Of a stretch of 64,000 nt of DNA, positions 55,008 to 64,000 are shown one piece after another. This DNA comes from Cryphonectria parasitica EP155 (taxonomy: Eukaryota > Ascomycota > Sordariomycetes > Diaporthales > Cryphonectriaceae). The DNA lies in NCBI RefSeq assembly GCF_011745365.1, contig NW_024468912.1:372001-436000 (forward strand), given 5' to 3'. The notes under the pieces were generated by a model that saw nothing but the letters and a program-made list of their open reading frames with translations, searched no databases and was not told where the DNA came from. Position 1 is the first letter of the stretch, and the number at the start of each line of letters is the position of its first letter. Position numbers and translations under genes: made by a program.

Positions 55008-56439
55008 ATGGCCAAGAAGCATCTCTCCCTAGTCGCCTTGCTGGGTGTGGCGGTCTCGGCGGATCAGTCACTGTACGGGCAATGTGGTGGAATTGGCTTC
55101 ACCGGCTCGACAGTCTGTACCGCAGGAGCTACGTGCATTTCTGATAATGCATACTATTGTAAGTACTTTCTAAGGAAGAAGTAATAAAAAACATCCACAC
55201 TCGAGAGTGTTCCAATTCACCCTCTGAATACAGCGTCTAATCAATCACTTCAGACCAGTGTGTACCGGCGACAGCAACTGGTGCAAGCAGCTCCACCTTG
55301 ACCACCGCAGTAGCTACTACAACGCCGGCCACAAGCACTTCCTCGTCGATAGTCTCGACGCCGGTGACCTCCTCTGTTCCGACGAGCACGTCCTCAGCGG
55401 CGAGCAGCTCCGCGACGCAGTATTTTATCACATTGTGAGCCAGACAACGCACAGGTGTTACCGTTGCTGAGGGCTGTCATCAATACTGACCTCTTGATCA
55501 GCGGAGATTCATACTCGCAGACTGGATTCAACATCACCACTGGGCCGCTGCCGGATGCTTCCAACCCGCTGGGCAACCCCACATTCCCCGGCTACACCAC
55601 GAGTGGCGGCAATAACTGGATCGACAATCTCATCACAGAGTACAATCTTACGCTCATGTTGAACTATAACTTTGCCTATGGAGGCGCGACCACAGACTCA
55701 GATCTTGTTGCCCCCTACGAGCCCGGCGTCCTCAGCCTCATCGACCAGACCACAGAGTTCAGCGACAGCATTGCTTCTCATCCTTCTACGACTCCATGGA
55801 CATCCAACAATACCCTATTTGGCGTGTGGATGGGTGTGAACGACGTGGGAAACTCGTACTATGAGAGCAATGTCACTGACATTTTGGACGCGATCATGGT
55901 TGTGTATTTTGACCAACTTCAGATCATGTACAACGCTGGAGCCCGCTACTTTGTGCTCCTGAGCGTCCCGCGTAAGTCTTTCTCTTTCCAGGAATCCACC
56001 CTGGAGACAGCGAAACTCTAGCTAACGAAGACGGATACAGCAATTCAAGAGACACCATTCATGCTTGCATATGGAGCGGACGTTGATGCCGAGGAAGCCG
56101 TCATCATAGACGAATACAATAACCTTCTGGCCAGCAACCTCGCAAACTTCACCTCGACGAATGCCGGCGTGACTGCGAAGATCGTCAATACGACAGTTTC
56201 TTTCCAGACCGCGATTGATGACCCGCAAGCGTACGGTGCCGCGAACGCGACCTGTTACGATGATGACGGAACCACTTGTCTTTGGTGGAATGACTACCAC
56301 CCTGCATTAGCCAGTAAGCCGAGCTTCCTTCTCTTCAGGTTGTGTATAAAAAGGATGACAGAATGCTAACCATTCCCAAGTCCATAAGCTCGTTGCGCAG
56401 CAAGTTGCCGCGGCGTTCCAGGGGATTTTCTTCACCTGA
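55008..56439 (+). CDS. secreted CBM1-linked carbohydrate esterase (CE16/SGNH)
   Basis: Five exons: 55008-55158, 55254-55434, 55502-55971, 56041-56313 and 56381-56439, 377 residues, all phases consistent. A signal peptide (KHLSLVALLGVAVSA) is followed by an N-terminal family 1 cellulose-binding module (QSLYGQCGGIGFTG through YYYQC, residues about 20-53) and a Ser/Thr linker. The SGNH esterase domain follows: block I FGDSYSQTG with Ser114, GGATTDSDLV, GVWMGVNDVGNSY, and the final block WWNDYHPALA with His354. CE16 enzymes remove acetyl groups from xylo-oligosaccharides and act outside the cell on plant wall material. At the usual DxxH position the sequence reads N-D-Y-H, so the acid residue may be Asn351 or the neighbouring Asp352. 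Confidence 0.9.
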
Positions 56440-56632
56440 AGCTAGCCAAGGGACAAAAGCCTGGGGCTTTGGCCACTCCAGGCATTCTTTTCAGGGACTA
56501 TAATCCTATAGTGTTCATATTGACATATTTGCAAAAACTCAGCTATATACTTCATGCTATCCATGTGCCTGTATTATGTGGTGATCATGCAAGCCATCAG
56601 ACATTGTGCATCATGGTGTCATACGATGGTGA

Positions 56633-57291
56633 TCATCCCATTCTTTGCTTCCTTCTCACCCAGACCTCCTGGCCGCTCTCCCCGTCCGCCACGGCGTCAC
56701 TGCCCGGTTCCGTCACGGGCCGCAGCTCGATCTCCCATATTTGAAGCTTGTAGTTACCACGATCGCCCCGGCCGCTGCTCAGGTCAAACGACCACCCGTG
56801 CTTGGGACAGGTGATCCCCGAGCTCCAGACGATACCAAAATCCTCAATGTCGAAAGGCGCCCCGTTGGACAGCGGGTACGACGAGTGAGGGCATTCCTGT
56901 CCGTCCCGCGTTAGCAACAACAGAAGCTGCCGTCATGAAGTCGAAAAAGGGGTAACTGTGCATGGTATGGTTTGGCCATCACACTGACATGATTGATGGC
57001 ATGGAATTTGCCCTTGTACTGGAACACCATAACCTGGTCCTGTAGCCCTCCAGCCTCTGGTGGTGACCCCGGGTCGCTGAGAGGCACCTCGGTGGCCTTG
57101 GAACTGTCCTCCTTGGGGACATGAAAAATCCTGCAGGAAGACCGCTGCTCGTCGTCATGAGCACAGGGGCGCATGTCTCTTATCAGCGCACCATCATCGC
57201 CTGTGATGTTTGGAAAGGAGGAGGCCAGGCCGACTGGAAACCACGCATTTCCAGCCCGAGAACGCGAGAACGGGCTGAAGAAGGATGCCAT
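56633..57291 (-). CDS. Rieske [2Fe-2S] domain protein
   Basis: Exons 57291-56989 and 56896-56633, 188 residues, phase 0; the donor is GTCAGT and the acceptor GGACAG. The iron-sulfur cluster ligands are Cys103 and His105 (ECPHSSYPL) and Cys131 and His134 (TCPKHGWSFD). The domain is of the soluble ferredoxin or NirD-like type and makes up the whole second half; the N-terminal 40 residues (NAWFPVGLASSFPNI) are fungal-specific. There is no transmembrane segment and no attached oxygenase domain, so it probably serves as an electron carrier. The 3' end lies about 190 bp from that of the esterase gene (convergent). Confidence 0.88.
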
Positions 57292-57627
57292 ATGTGTAGA
57301 CAGTATGAAGGGGTTGAGATAGATGGAGTGATTATCTTTGGTGTTTGCCTCTCACAACAACTTGTCGGGATAGGATCGAGCTCAACAAACAGCTTTGGTC
57401 CTGGGCTTGGCCGGCTGGAAGTGGTTGTCTTCTCATGCCATGATGGAGGAGTTTATCAAAATTTCAATCATTTGAAAGTAGTTCCGATGTGTTGTTGTGT
57501 TGCCCGATGTCGTCAAGACCGAGAGAAAAAGTCTTGCGTTGATGCGTTGTATGCTTAAAGAGCACATCCCGAAGACGGACACTAAGCCGCGAGAAGCCCA
57601 AAGATTTCACCAACCGCTGAATGAGAA

Positions 57628-57743
57628 ATGAAAGGGTTAGGGTTTTACCAGCCCTCCTGTGTCTTTCTCCTCTCACTATTATTTAATCTCGCAGTTGGAC
57701 ACGGCGTCGTTCGGCAACCAGGACGTTTTACTTTTGGTAAGCA
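57628..57743 (+). CDS. possible first exon of a secreted protein, LPMO-like N-terminus
   Basis: ATG at 57628 opens a signal peptide (CVFLLSLLFNLAVG) directly followed by HGVVRQPGRFTFG and a GTAAGC donor at about 57739. A mature N-terminal His-Gly followed by Pro and Arg is the pattern of copper-dependent lytic polysaccharide monooxygenases (for example AA16-type HG..xxPxR). I could not find downstream exons of such an enzyme before the next gene; an open stretch ending ADYYTWDMADSKAR at about 58114 might be a last exon of a much shorter protein. It is either a truncated remnant or a small secreted protein. Confidence 0.3.
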
Positions 57744-58237
57744 TCCGATTGCTACAAGTGTGCTGTGTTTAGAGAAATATCTGATTACGCCGCTTGCTTT
57801 TGGATGTTGGCCAACTGGATGAAGTTGGAGAACCATACTGTCTTGTCTTATTGGCACTCTCTTTTCCTCCTATATCCTAGCACGGGCCTAAAAGTTTGCC
57901 CTGATACAGAATTTCGTTTGGATTTTTCAGATTGCTACTGTTTCCATGGCCACTATATTATCTTGGCCTTGATGACCGAATTCCTTCTGTGGCAGACCAC
58001 CATCGAAAAGAACCAGCATGGGCAGTCCTCAATGCACTTCAACAGGGAAGCCAAGGAACGAATATAGTCGCGGACTATTACACGTGGGACATGGCCGACT
58101 CCAAGGCAAGATAGACGCATCTGTCACGTTCAGATCTCACATAGCCACTTGCAGGCTATCAAGATAAACTAACTATCGTCACAGACGTGTCAGTATCTCT
58201 CAGGCATGAGGTTGCTTATACACATCGGAAAGAGGGA

Positions 58238-58252
58238 GGGGGGGGGGGGGGG
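58238..58252. repeat. 15-base poly(G) run
   Basis: Uninterrupted G run on the plus strand. On the minus strand it follows the last coding codons, just after a GTAAG word. Confidence 0.95.
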
Positions 58253-58253
58253 C

Positions 58254-60065
58254 TTACCTAATCCAATCATCGAGTTCCCAATATTCACTGCTCTGAAGAA
58301 GTTGCATCGGGCTCTTACACTTTGGATGAAAGTAGTCCTCCTTGGTACCCACAGGAAACATGGGAATGGAGCAGATCTCATCGTTCGCACAGGGCCCACA
58401 CTCCTTCCAGGTGCTCCAGTTGAGGGTCGAGATGAGTTGCCGTATGATGGCCTGCGCCTCCTCCAGCGGTGATCCAAAGTCGGCACTCGTGGTCTCGTTG
58501 GACCTGAGGACACGCCGAGCAGAGAACAGAGACCCACATATCTTCTTCGACACCGTTGCGAGGGCTGCCGCAATCACCTCATCCTCGGGCGTCCTTGAGC
58601 CCTTGTGGAAAACTCTCTCGTCCTCGCCGTCGAGGTAATGTTGGGCACATCGGTCTAAGGCGTGCAGGTCGGCCATTGGTTCGTGGTCGACATAGCTTGT
58701 AAAAGGATCAATGAGGGTGCCGATAGAGGCGATGAGATCATCCCTAGTTGAATTCACGCTGTTCATCATCCACAAGCGCGGGCCAAAGCGAGTCACTATT
58801 TTATCCGTCACACTCTGCCAGTTGATCACACCCTTCTCGCTAGAGCTCTTCCCTCCGCGCTCTAGCACCACATCTCTCAACCTGGCGCGGACATTGTTGA
58901 TATCGTCCCTTGTGGCGTTGATGATCCTGGGTAGGTCTGGTCTTCTCGTGTCCGGATTGGACAAGTCCATGTCGTAGGCAAAGGCCGAGACCATGCTGCT
59001 CCAGTCTATGTCGACACGACCCTCTGGGTGGCCTTGAAAACGGGCCGCACAAGCACGTAACCATTCTGAGGTCGTCTGGTTGGAGTTTCGCGTCTTCCTC
59101 CAATCATCCGTCTCATCGTCGATGCCAGTTTCGTTGCTGAAAGGGGTGGCTTGGACAGACACGAGGTCCAGCCCGCCCGAGGGAGAGAAATCGCAGTAGA
59201 TAATCTCAAAGCCTGCTTCCATACGAATGAAGCCGTCGATCTTGCCTCCCACCGTGAAAGCCCACTCCTTGGCTAGGGAACACATGTCTTGGGCGCGATC
59301 CCTTTCCCTGAACGGGCTCTTGTGTGGGTCGAATTTGAGGTCATCCCAGCCCAGCAGGAGTAGATCCTGGCTGTCCATAGGCCCCAGGGTGCATTTTGCA
59401 GCACTTTCGCCGTCGATGTAAAGGAGATTCAGGGGACGAGAAGCACGGTAGATCTGGTAATATCCGCGAGTATATCTATCAAAAATTGGGAAATGCGGGC
59501 CTGGTTTTTTCTCGTCGTCGTCGTCATCGTCGTCATCATCGATCTTTGCATTTGGACTTTGTTCTGCCGCCTGGAGTGGTCTCTGCGGCGATGTGAGATC
59601 GAAATCCCCTTCATGAGTAGCCAGGGGTTCTGAGGCCATATGGTGAGAGGTGTGATGCCAAAACAAAACCTCGTGGGCGGATCTGACTGCGGACGATGGC
59701 TTCTCGAGGTCGGCATGGAGGGAATAAGGGTAGTTCAAGGGTTCCCACGACGTAGCAAACGAAGCTGCATGCTCGAATTCAAACGCAAGCCATTCGTAGG
59801 TTTTAGGCCGTTCGGTGCTATGTCCGCCGTGATAGAAGACACTCCCTTGCGGCGCCTGTGCTAGATAAAATGAAAGGCCATTGTGGTGAACAGAGGAGCC
59901 CCACTGTCGTAGGGCTGAATGTATGGAGTTGAAGAGGGAAAATGCGTGGTCTTCGGCGGCCTGGCTGCTTGGAGAATGATTTATACTTGCGTAGGGCGGT
60001 GTCGTCCTTTCAGCCACGCACATGCAGCTACAGGCTGCCAGAGCCCCAAGCAATGTGGTCTGCAT
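58254..60065 (-). CDS. large secreted protein, unknown family
   Basis: 603 residues from the ATG at 60065, chosen because it begins a signal peptide (TTLLGALAACSCMCVA); an ATG nine codons upstream is less likely. The protein is globular with conserved-looking blocks: YEWLAFEFEHA, YYQIYRASRPLNLLYIDGESAAK, SQDLLLLGWDDLKF, GFIRMEAGFEIIYCDFSPSGG, NWSTWKECGPCANDEICSIPMFP. I have the impression of a fungal-specific secreted family but can name no domain. A nine-Asp run (KIDDDDDD) lies near residue 180. The final codons read ATT AGG TAA; if GTAAGC served as a donor, the C-terminus would hardly change. Divergent from the acyl-CoA dehydrogenase gene. Confidence 0.75.
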   Translation of the reverse strand: MQTTLLGALAACSCMCVAERTTPPYASINHSPSSQAAEDHAFSLFNSIHSALRQWGSSVHHNGLSFYLAQAPQGSVFYHGGHSTERPKTYEWLAFEFEHAASFATSWEPLNYPYSLHADLEKPSSAVRSAHEVLFWHHTSHHMASEPLATHEGDFDLTSPQRPLQAAEQSPNAKIDDDDDDDDDEKKPGPHFPIFDRYTRGYYQIYRASRPLNLLYIDGESAAKCTLGPMDSQDLLLLGWDDLKFDPHKSPFRERDRAQDMCSLAKEWAFTVGGKIDGFIRMEAGFEIIYCDFSPSGGLDLVSVQATPFSNETGIDDETDDWRKTRNSNQTTSEWLRACAARFQGHPEGRVDIDWSSMVSAFAYDMDLSNPDTRRPDLPRIINATRDDINNVRARLRDVVLERGGKSSSEKGVINWQSVTDKIVTRFGPRLWMMNSVNSTRDDLIASIGTLIDPFTSYVDHEPMADLHALDRCAQHYLDGEDERVFHKGSRTPEDEVIAAALATVSKKICGSLFSARRVLRSNETTSADFGSPLEEAQAIIRQLISTLNWSTWKECGPCANDEICSIPMFPVGTKEDYFHPKCKSPMQLLQSSEYWELDDWIR

Positions 60066-61405
60066 GATGACACAACCGCGCGCAGTCGGCAATCAGCACG
60101 CAGCCAGGTTACTGATCGTCCGAAGCAAGATCGCCAGCCCTCTGGGTTGAGAGTTCGAAAAGACTGTGCGTCTTGTTGATGGCTTCATGGGATATAGATT
60201 ACGGTTGAGTTCACGATGCGCAGTGGATCAACGTCACGAAGGAAGCGACAGGAACGGAATGAATGACCGGCCGAGCTTACTGTTGACCGCCGACCCTTGA
60301 GCGATGCTTACAGCTTATCAGTAGCCAGAGTCTTACCTGTAGATACCGTATGTCTAGTCCCTCTAGGCCAGAGTTATCCGATCAATCACAATAGCAGGCA
60401 TGACCACCGCAAGCTAGAGAAGAGAGTAGGTGCAAAGAAACTAAGACATACATATTTCATCGTCACGTTTTGTTATAGTGTCAGATGTTACGACGTTGAA
60501 GTTTTGTCAAAGGTGAGAAGAGGTCTTGTAGTGAGCTGTGAGATACTTAAGAATCCCTGCTGCGGCGGCATGGCGTTACACTGGCTTTACCTGTGATAAG
60601 CCCTGCAGGTACAGCAGGTGAGAAGAGTCCGGACAGATCCGACAACTACACGAATGGGGCCGCAAGTTAGGGCAGAAATTTCCACAGCTGACTCTATGAT
60701 AAAAGAATTCGCCGTCGCATGCAAGCTGACAGCTAGTTACTCTACAACTATACAAATATATGATAGTTTGCTCGTAAGGCATTCTTGACTGCTACTTAAA
60801 TACTTGGGCAAGGCTACAGCTAAGTCGTGGGACCGTCCAGACCATAAAGGTAGACGGACGGCTTAACGTAAAGTAGGGTTCTGTAGTACGCAAGCCCCTA
60901 TCTTCCACACCGTTCATCGCCCAAGACCGCAGTGACCGTCCTGTCAACTATTTAGAGTCACAGTTGTAAAGAGAAAAGAGGGTGATTTCCGCAGAACGAT
61001 TTCGCGCCCTTCATTTTCCATTTCTTTTTGTTTATCTCTCCCCCTATCGTCTTGTCGAGAAGAGCCACCCGTCGGCGGGTGCCAGAGAGTTTCCTGGCTT
61101 GATCGGGAATACAGTATGAGGCCGGAGTTGACCTCAAAGTCCCCGCCGAGGATAACAGGGCATGCCTATAAGAGCAAGTTGGCAGGCCTTAATGTATCCT
61201 GCAGATACAACGTACTACATCCTCCCTGGCGAATTACGGCACCCATCGGATCATCGGTATTCACTACAGCCGAGGCCTGACCCTGGTGATGCATAAGTTG
61301 GTCAAGGCCTGCAAAGAATGAAATACTGAAGCCTGTGTTAGATTGCACCATACATCAACGTCATAATAAATTTTCGTTACAGTGATCATTGAATACATAC
61401 TCACA
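60066..61405. other. divergent promoter region
   Basis: 1.3 kb between the start codons of the secreted unknown (minus) and the acyl-CoA dehydrogenase (plus). No gene is seen. Confidence 0.6.
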
Positions 61406-63330
61406 ATGTCGATCCTCTCAAACGAAACAAGGCAAAAGTGGCTCTACGGCTCAACCTTGCCATATGCTGAAGCTCCATGGGCGAGGGGTTGTCCCAGCCC
61501 TTACTACCGCGACAGCCATCGTCGACTCCGAGATGCAATGCGGACATGGGTCGAGACAGTATGCAAACGAACGCGAGGATAGACTTCACAAGGTGGTGAT
61601 GCATGCCGTTAGCTAACAAAGACCCAGAATCTCGTCCCCTTCGTGCAGGACTGGGAGCAAGCCGCCACTCTGCCCGCCGAATTATGGCACAAAGCCGCGG
61701 AAGATGGCGTCCTCATGCCAATGGGCGCTGGATCGAAAATCCCCGAGGACTGGAGAGGGGTTCATCCAATCATTGGAAACGTGCCTCCGGAGGAGTGGGA
61801 TGGCTTTCATGATTTCATCCTTCACGATGAGTTTGGTCGCGTGGGTGGCGCCGGGTTCGTACCACGCCTTTTTTGGATTTATGAAAGGAAGCATGTGACT
61901 GAACATCTTTGGGCAGCGTCGAGGTTGGCTTGGTCGGTGGAATTGTAAGTCACTGGTCTCGTACGTCGTCTCCAGCAGTGCTGTAGAACTGACAAATGCC
62001 TGTCATTTAGACACTGGCCATCCCGGCCATCCAGCGTTTTGGAAGCGCACAATTGAGACAACGGTGAGTTATGGCGGTCTCCTCCCCGCCAATAAACGCG
62101 ATGATTCAGAGAAAGCTAATTAGTGTGCTCAAAGAGTAATTCCGGATGTGCTTCGCGGCAAGTCTCGAATAGCTTTGGCCATTACTGAACCCGATGCCGG
62201 CTCTGATGTTGCAGGCCTACAGACGGAAGCCAGGCTCACAGCAGATGGCCAGCACTTCATCATCAATGGACAGAAAAAGGTAACATTATTCCAATGATAG
62301 AGTCATACGATATTTCGGTACAAGACTCAATATCGAGGCTGACTCTGCGATACAGTGGATATCATCTGGGACATACGCCGACTACTTCCTCACGCTGGTG
62401 AAAGAGTCAGATGGAAATTTCACTCTTCTGGTGGTCCCACGGCAGGAAGGCCTGACCACGAGACATATCACCGTTTCTGGCTCGACGACAGCCGGAACAG
62501 CCTTTGTTGACTTTGACGACGTCAAGGTCCCGGTTGGAATGGTTGTGGGGGAGCGGGGCAAAGGCTTTAAATATGTGGTTTCTAACTTCAACCATGAGCG
62601 GCTGTTCATCAGCATGCAGGCGCTTCGCTGTTCAAGGGTCTGCCTCGAGGACTCCATCCAGTCAGTCGGATTCGTCACATGATAGTGTGCTCATCTACTA
62701 ATTCAAGAATTAGGTACGCCCTGTCGAGGCAGACGTTTGGGAAAGTATTGGTAGAACACGGTAAGTGCTTCAAGAATAGCGGCATAATCACCACCTCATG
62801 CTGATCCTTGTTTTAGCTGTCATCCGATACAAGTTTGCGAACATGAGTAGAGAGGTTGAGGCGCTTCAGTCATGGCTAGAAGTGAGTTTTACTATCCATG
62901 GTCCTGCTCTGTCTCTGTCTCTCTTCCTCATGGTTCTTTATACTCTTGTCTATGGCCCCAATCTGCATGATGACGACATTCAGGTGTCGAAACTCGTTTG
63001 ACTGATTACATTTGACAGAGCCTGATTTACCAACTCCATTCCTTGTCTCCTGCCGAGGCCGAATTTCTTCTGGCCGGCACGACAGCACAGATCAAGGCCC
63101 ACGCCGGCATAGTCTTGCAGCACGTGGCAGGCGATGCCATTCAGATCATGGGCGGGATTGGTTTGACGAGGGGCGGGCGTGGAGAACGAGTAGAGAGGAT
63201 TTGGCGCGACGTTAAAGCTCTCACAGTCCCTGGTGGTAGCGAAGAGATCATGTTGGACCTTGCAGTACGACGAGCCGTCAAGGCGCATACAGAGCTTGAG
63301 AGGCTCAGCGTCTCGAAAGAGCGTCTCTGA
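61406..63330 (+). CDS. acyl-CoA dehydrogenase family protein
   Basis: Nine exons: 61406-61558, 61628-61854, 61917-61944, 62011-62063, 62135-62279, 62356-62660, 62714-62760, 62817-62881 and 63019-63330, 444 residues, all phases consistent. The fold is complete: N-terminal helices ([16 protein letters not shown]), the flavin-contacting segment [20 protein letters not shown], then [61 protein letters not shown] and [15 protein letters not shown], where the Glu of the GGSEEI segment is at the usual catalytic-base position. It is an FAD enzyme introducing an α,β double bond into an acyl-CoA. No peroxisomal or clear mitochondrial signal is visible; chain length is not deducible. The third exon is only 28 nt and its upstream donor (GTTCGT) is unusual. 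Confidence 0.88.
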
Positions 63331-63690
63331 GATTCATACTAGGCTCTCTCGGGGGTGTATGATCTATTCTGCATAGAACGGCAAGGGGTGTCCAAGAAGA
63401 TTCGATGCCGTGATACATTTCTACTTGTGTGTATAGACATGCTGTGACGCTCTCAGAAGCTTCCGTTACGCCAATCGTATGCATTTATTTTCTTGGGGGA
63501 ATTCCCAAAGTCATGATGAATGGATCTTATGTGTCATTTTAACTCTCAAAATCTATTTACCGAGAAAAAGGGCGTTGAGGTCTATATAAACTCCCAGATA
63601 ATATGTACAAGCCAAGCCGGTGCCAATCATGCGACTTTGGGGGGGGGGGGGGAGGAGGCTTCCAACAATTTTAACACTTCTGATCTTTGG
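63331..63690. other. convergent intergenic region
   Basis: Spacer between the 3' ends of the dehydrogenase and the edge-truncated gene. A 14-base poly(G) run lies at 63639-63652. Confidence 0.65.
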
Positions 63691-64000
63691 TTAATTCCAA
63701 GTCACCGTCCTCACCCTTTGCGACAGGTTGTCAACCACAGAGTACACAATCTTGACAGTCGCACCCGTCGCGTCGTAGTTTGTCATGGCGAACGGCGCAT
63801 AGGTGCCTCCCCGGGAGGGATCCGTAAACAACAGAGTACCATTGCTGAAGGGCCCCTGAGGCAGGTCTGAGACATACGCATAAATACCAGAATAACCAAG
63901 GCCCTCAGAGAGCCAGACATATTTCTCGAGGAAATTGCTGTAGAAGATGGACCCGCCGAGAACGTCCATGATGCCGACAGCCTCAGACTCATCCGCCACA
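63691..64000 (-). CDS. C-terminal part of a probable secreted β-propeller-like protein (edge-truncated)
   Basis: About 100 C-terminal residues, open to the right edge. Features are GIMDVLGGSIFYSNFLEKYVW, GYSGIYAYVSDLPQGPFS, YAPFAMTNYDATGATVKIVYS and a final RVRTVTWN. The repeated pattern of a strand with a Trp/Tyr-rich turn and YAPF resembles fungal DUF4185/GH43-like five-bladed propellers, but with only one blade visible this is tentative. The gene is convergent with the acyl-CoA dehydrogenase gene. Confidence 0.6.
   Translation of the reverse strand, partial: VADESEAVGIMDVLGGSIFYSNFLEKYVWLSEGLGYSGIYAYVSDLPQGPFSNGTLLFTDPSRGGTYAPFAMTNYDATGATVKIVYSVVDNLSQRVRTVTWN

Larger units (their letters stand above)
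57292..58253. other. intergenic region with a fragmentary secreted ORF
   Basis: Promoter of the Rieske gene, then a short plus-strand signal-peptide ORF (annotated separately), then the 3' flank of the following minus-strand gene with a 15-base G run at 58238-58252. Confidence 0.5.

Noticed and set aside
51162..63330. A secondary-metabolite or catabolic gene cluster (dehydrogenase, amidotransferase-like, esterase, Rieske, acyl-CoA dehydrogenase)
   Set aside because: No backbone synthase, cytochrome P450, transcription factor or transporter; the genes look functionally unrelated.
1..64000. CRISPR arrays or bacterial-type operons
   Set aside because: No regularly spaced repeats; introns and Pol II/III signals show a fungal nuclear genome.

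Overview
The window is nuclear DNA from a filamentous ascomycete (Pezizomycotina, probably Sordariomycetes). Genes are broken by short introns with GTRAGT donors, CTAAC/CTGAC branch sites and YAG acceptors. The content fits a plant-associated mould: a HET-C family protein, a Pth11/SAT4-type rhodopsin-domain protein, a CBM1-linked carbohydrate esterase, small secreted proteins and a siderophore acyltransferase. Exon joins were worked out by hand; where a join is given, splice sites and reading phase agree throughout unless stated.

Left arm (1-16.3 kb): almost no credible coding sequence. It holds pyrimidine-rich tracts, (GT)n, (CA/CG)n and (ATC)n microsatellites, poly(C) runs and one SINE-like unit with a tRNA-type promoter and a 22-base poly(A) tail (about 3.35-3.67 kb).

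16-25 kb: a four-exon VFA1 (Vps4-associated protein), a two-exon 57-residue single-membrane-span protein, a seven-exon rhodopsin-domain protein (all minus strand), then a decayed FAD-linked oxidoreductase with one nonsense codon and two frame breaks.

25-36 kb (dense, housekeeping-like): mitochondrial calcium uniporter, an intron-containing tRNA-Pro(CGG), an uncertain spliced ORF, an FtsJ-like methyltransferase, a siderophore N-hydroxyornithine acyltransferase, and a large J-like protein with HPS in place of HPD.

37-49 kb: a GPI-anchored Ser/Thr-rich protein, an AYR1-like short-chain reductase, a secreted Ser-rich/Cys-rich protein, a HET-C homologue with a poly-Asp run, and a four-exon small secreted protein.

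51-64 kb: a seven-exon zinc alcohol dehydrogenase, a class I glutamine-amidotransferase-like protein, a CBM1-CE16 acetylesterase, a Rieske protein, a fragment resembling the start of a lytic polysaccharide monooxygenase, a secreted protein of unknown function, a nine-exon acyl-CoA dehydrogenase, and the C-terminus of a secreted protein running off the right edge.

I see no coherent biosynthetic cluster, CRISPR array or autonomous transposon. The most interesting points are the degenerate J-domain, the broken FAD oxidase, the SINE-like unit, the tiny membrane protein and the orphan spliced ORF near 28 kb.
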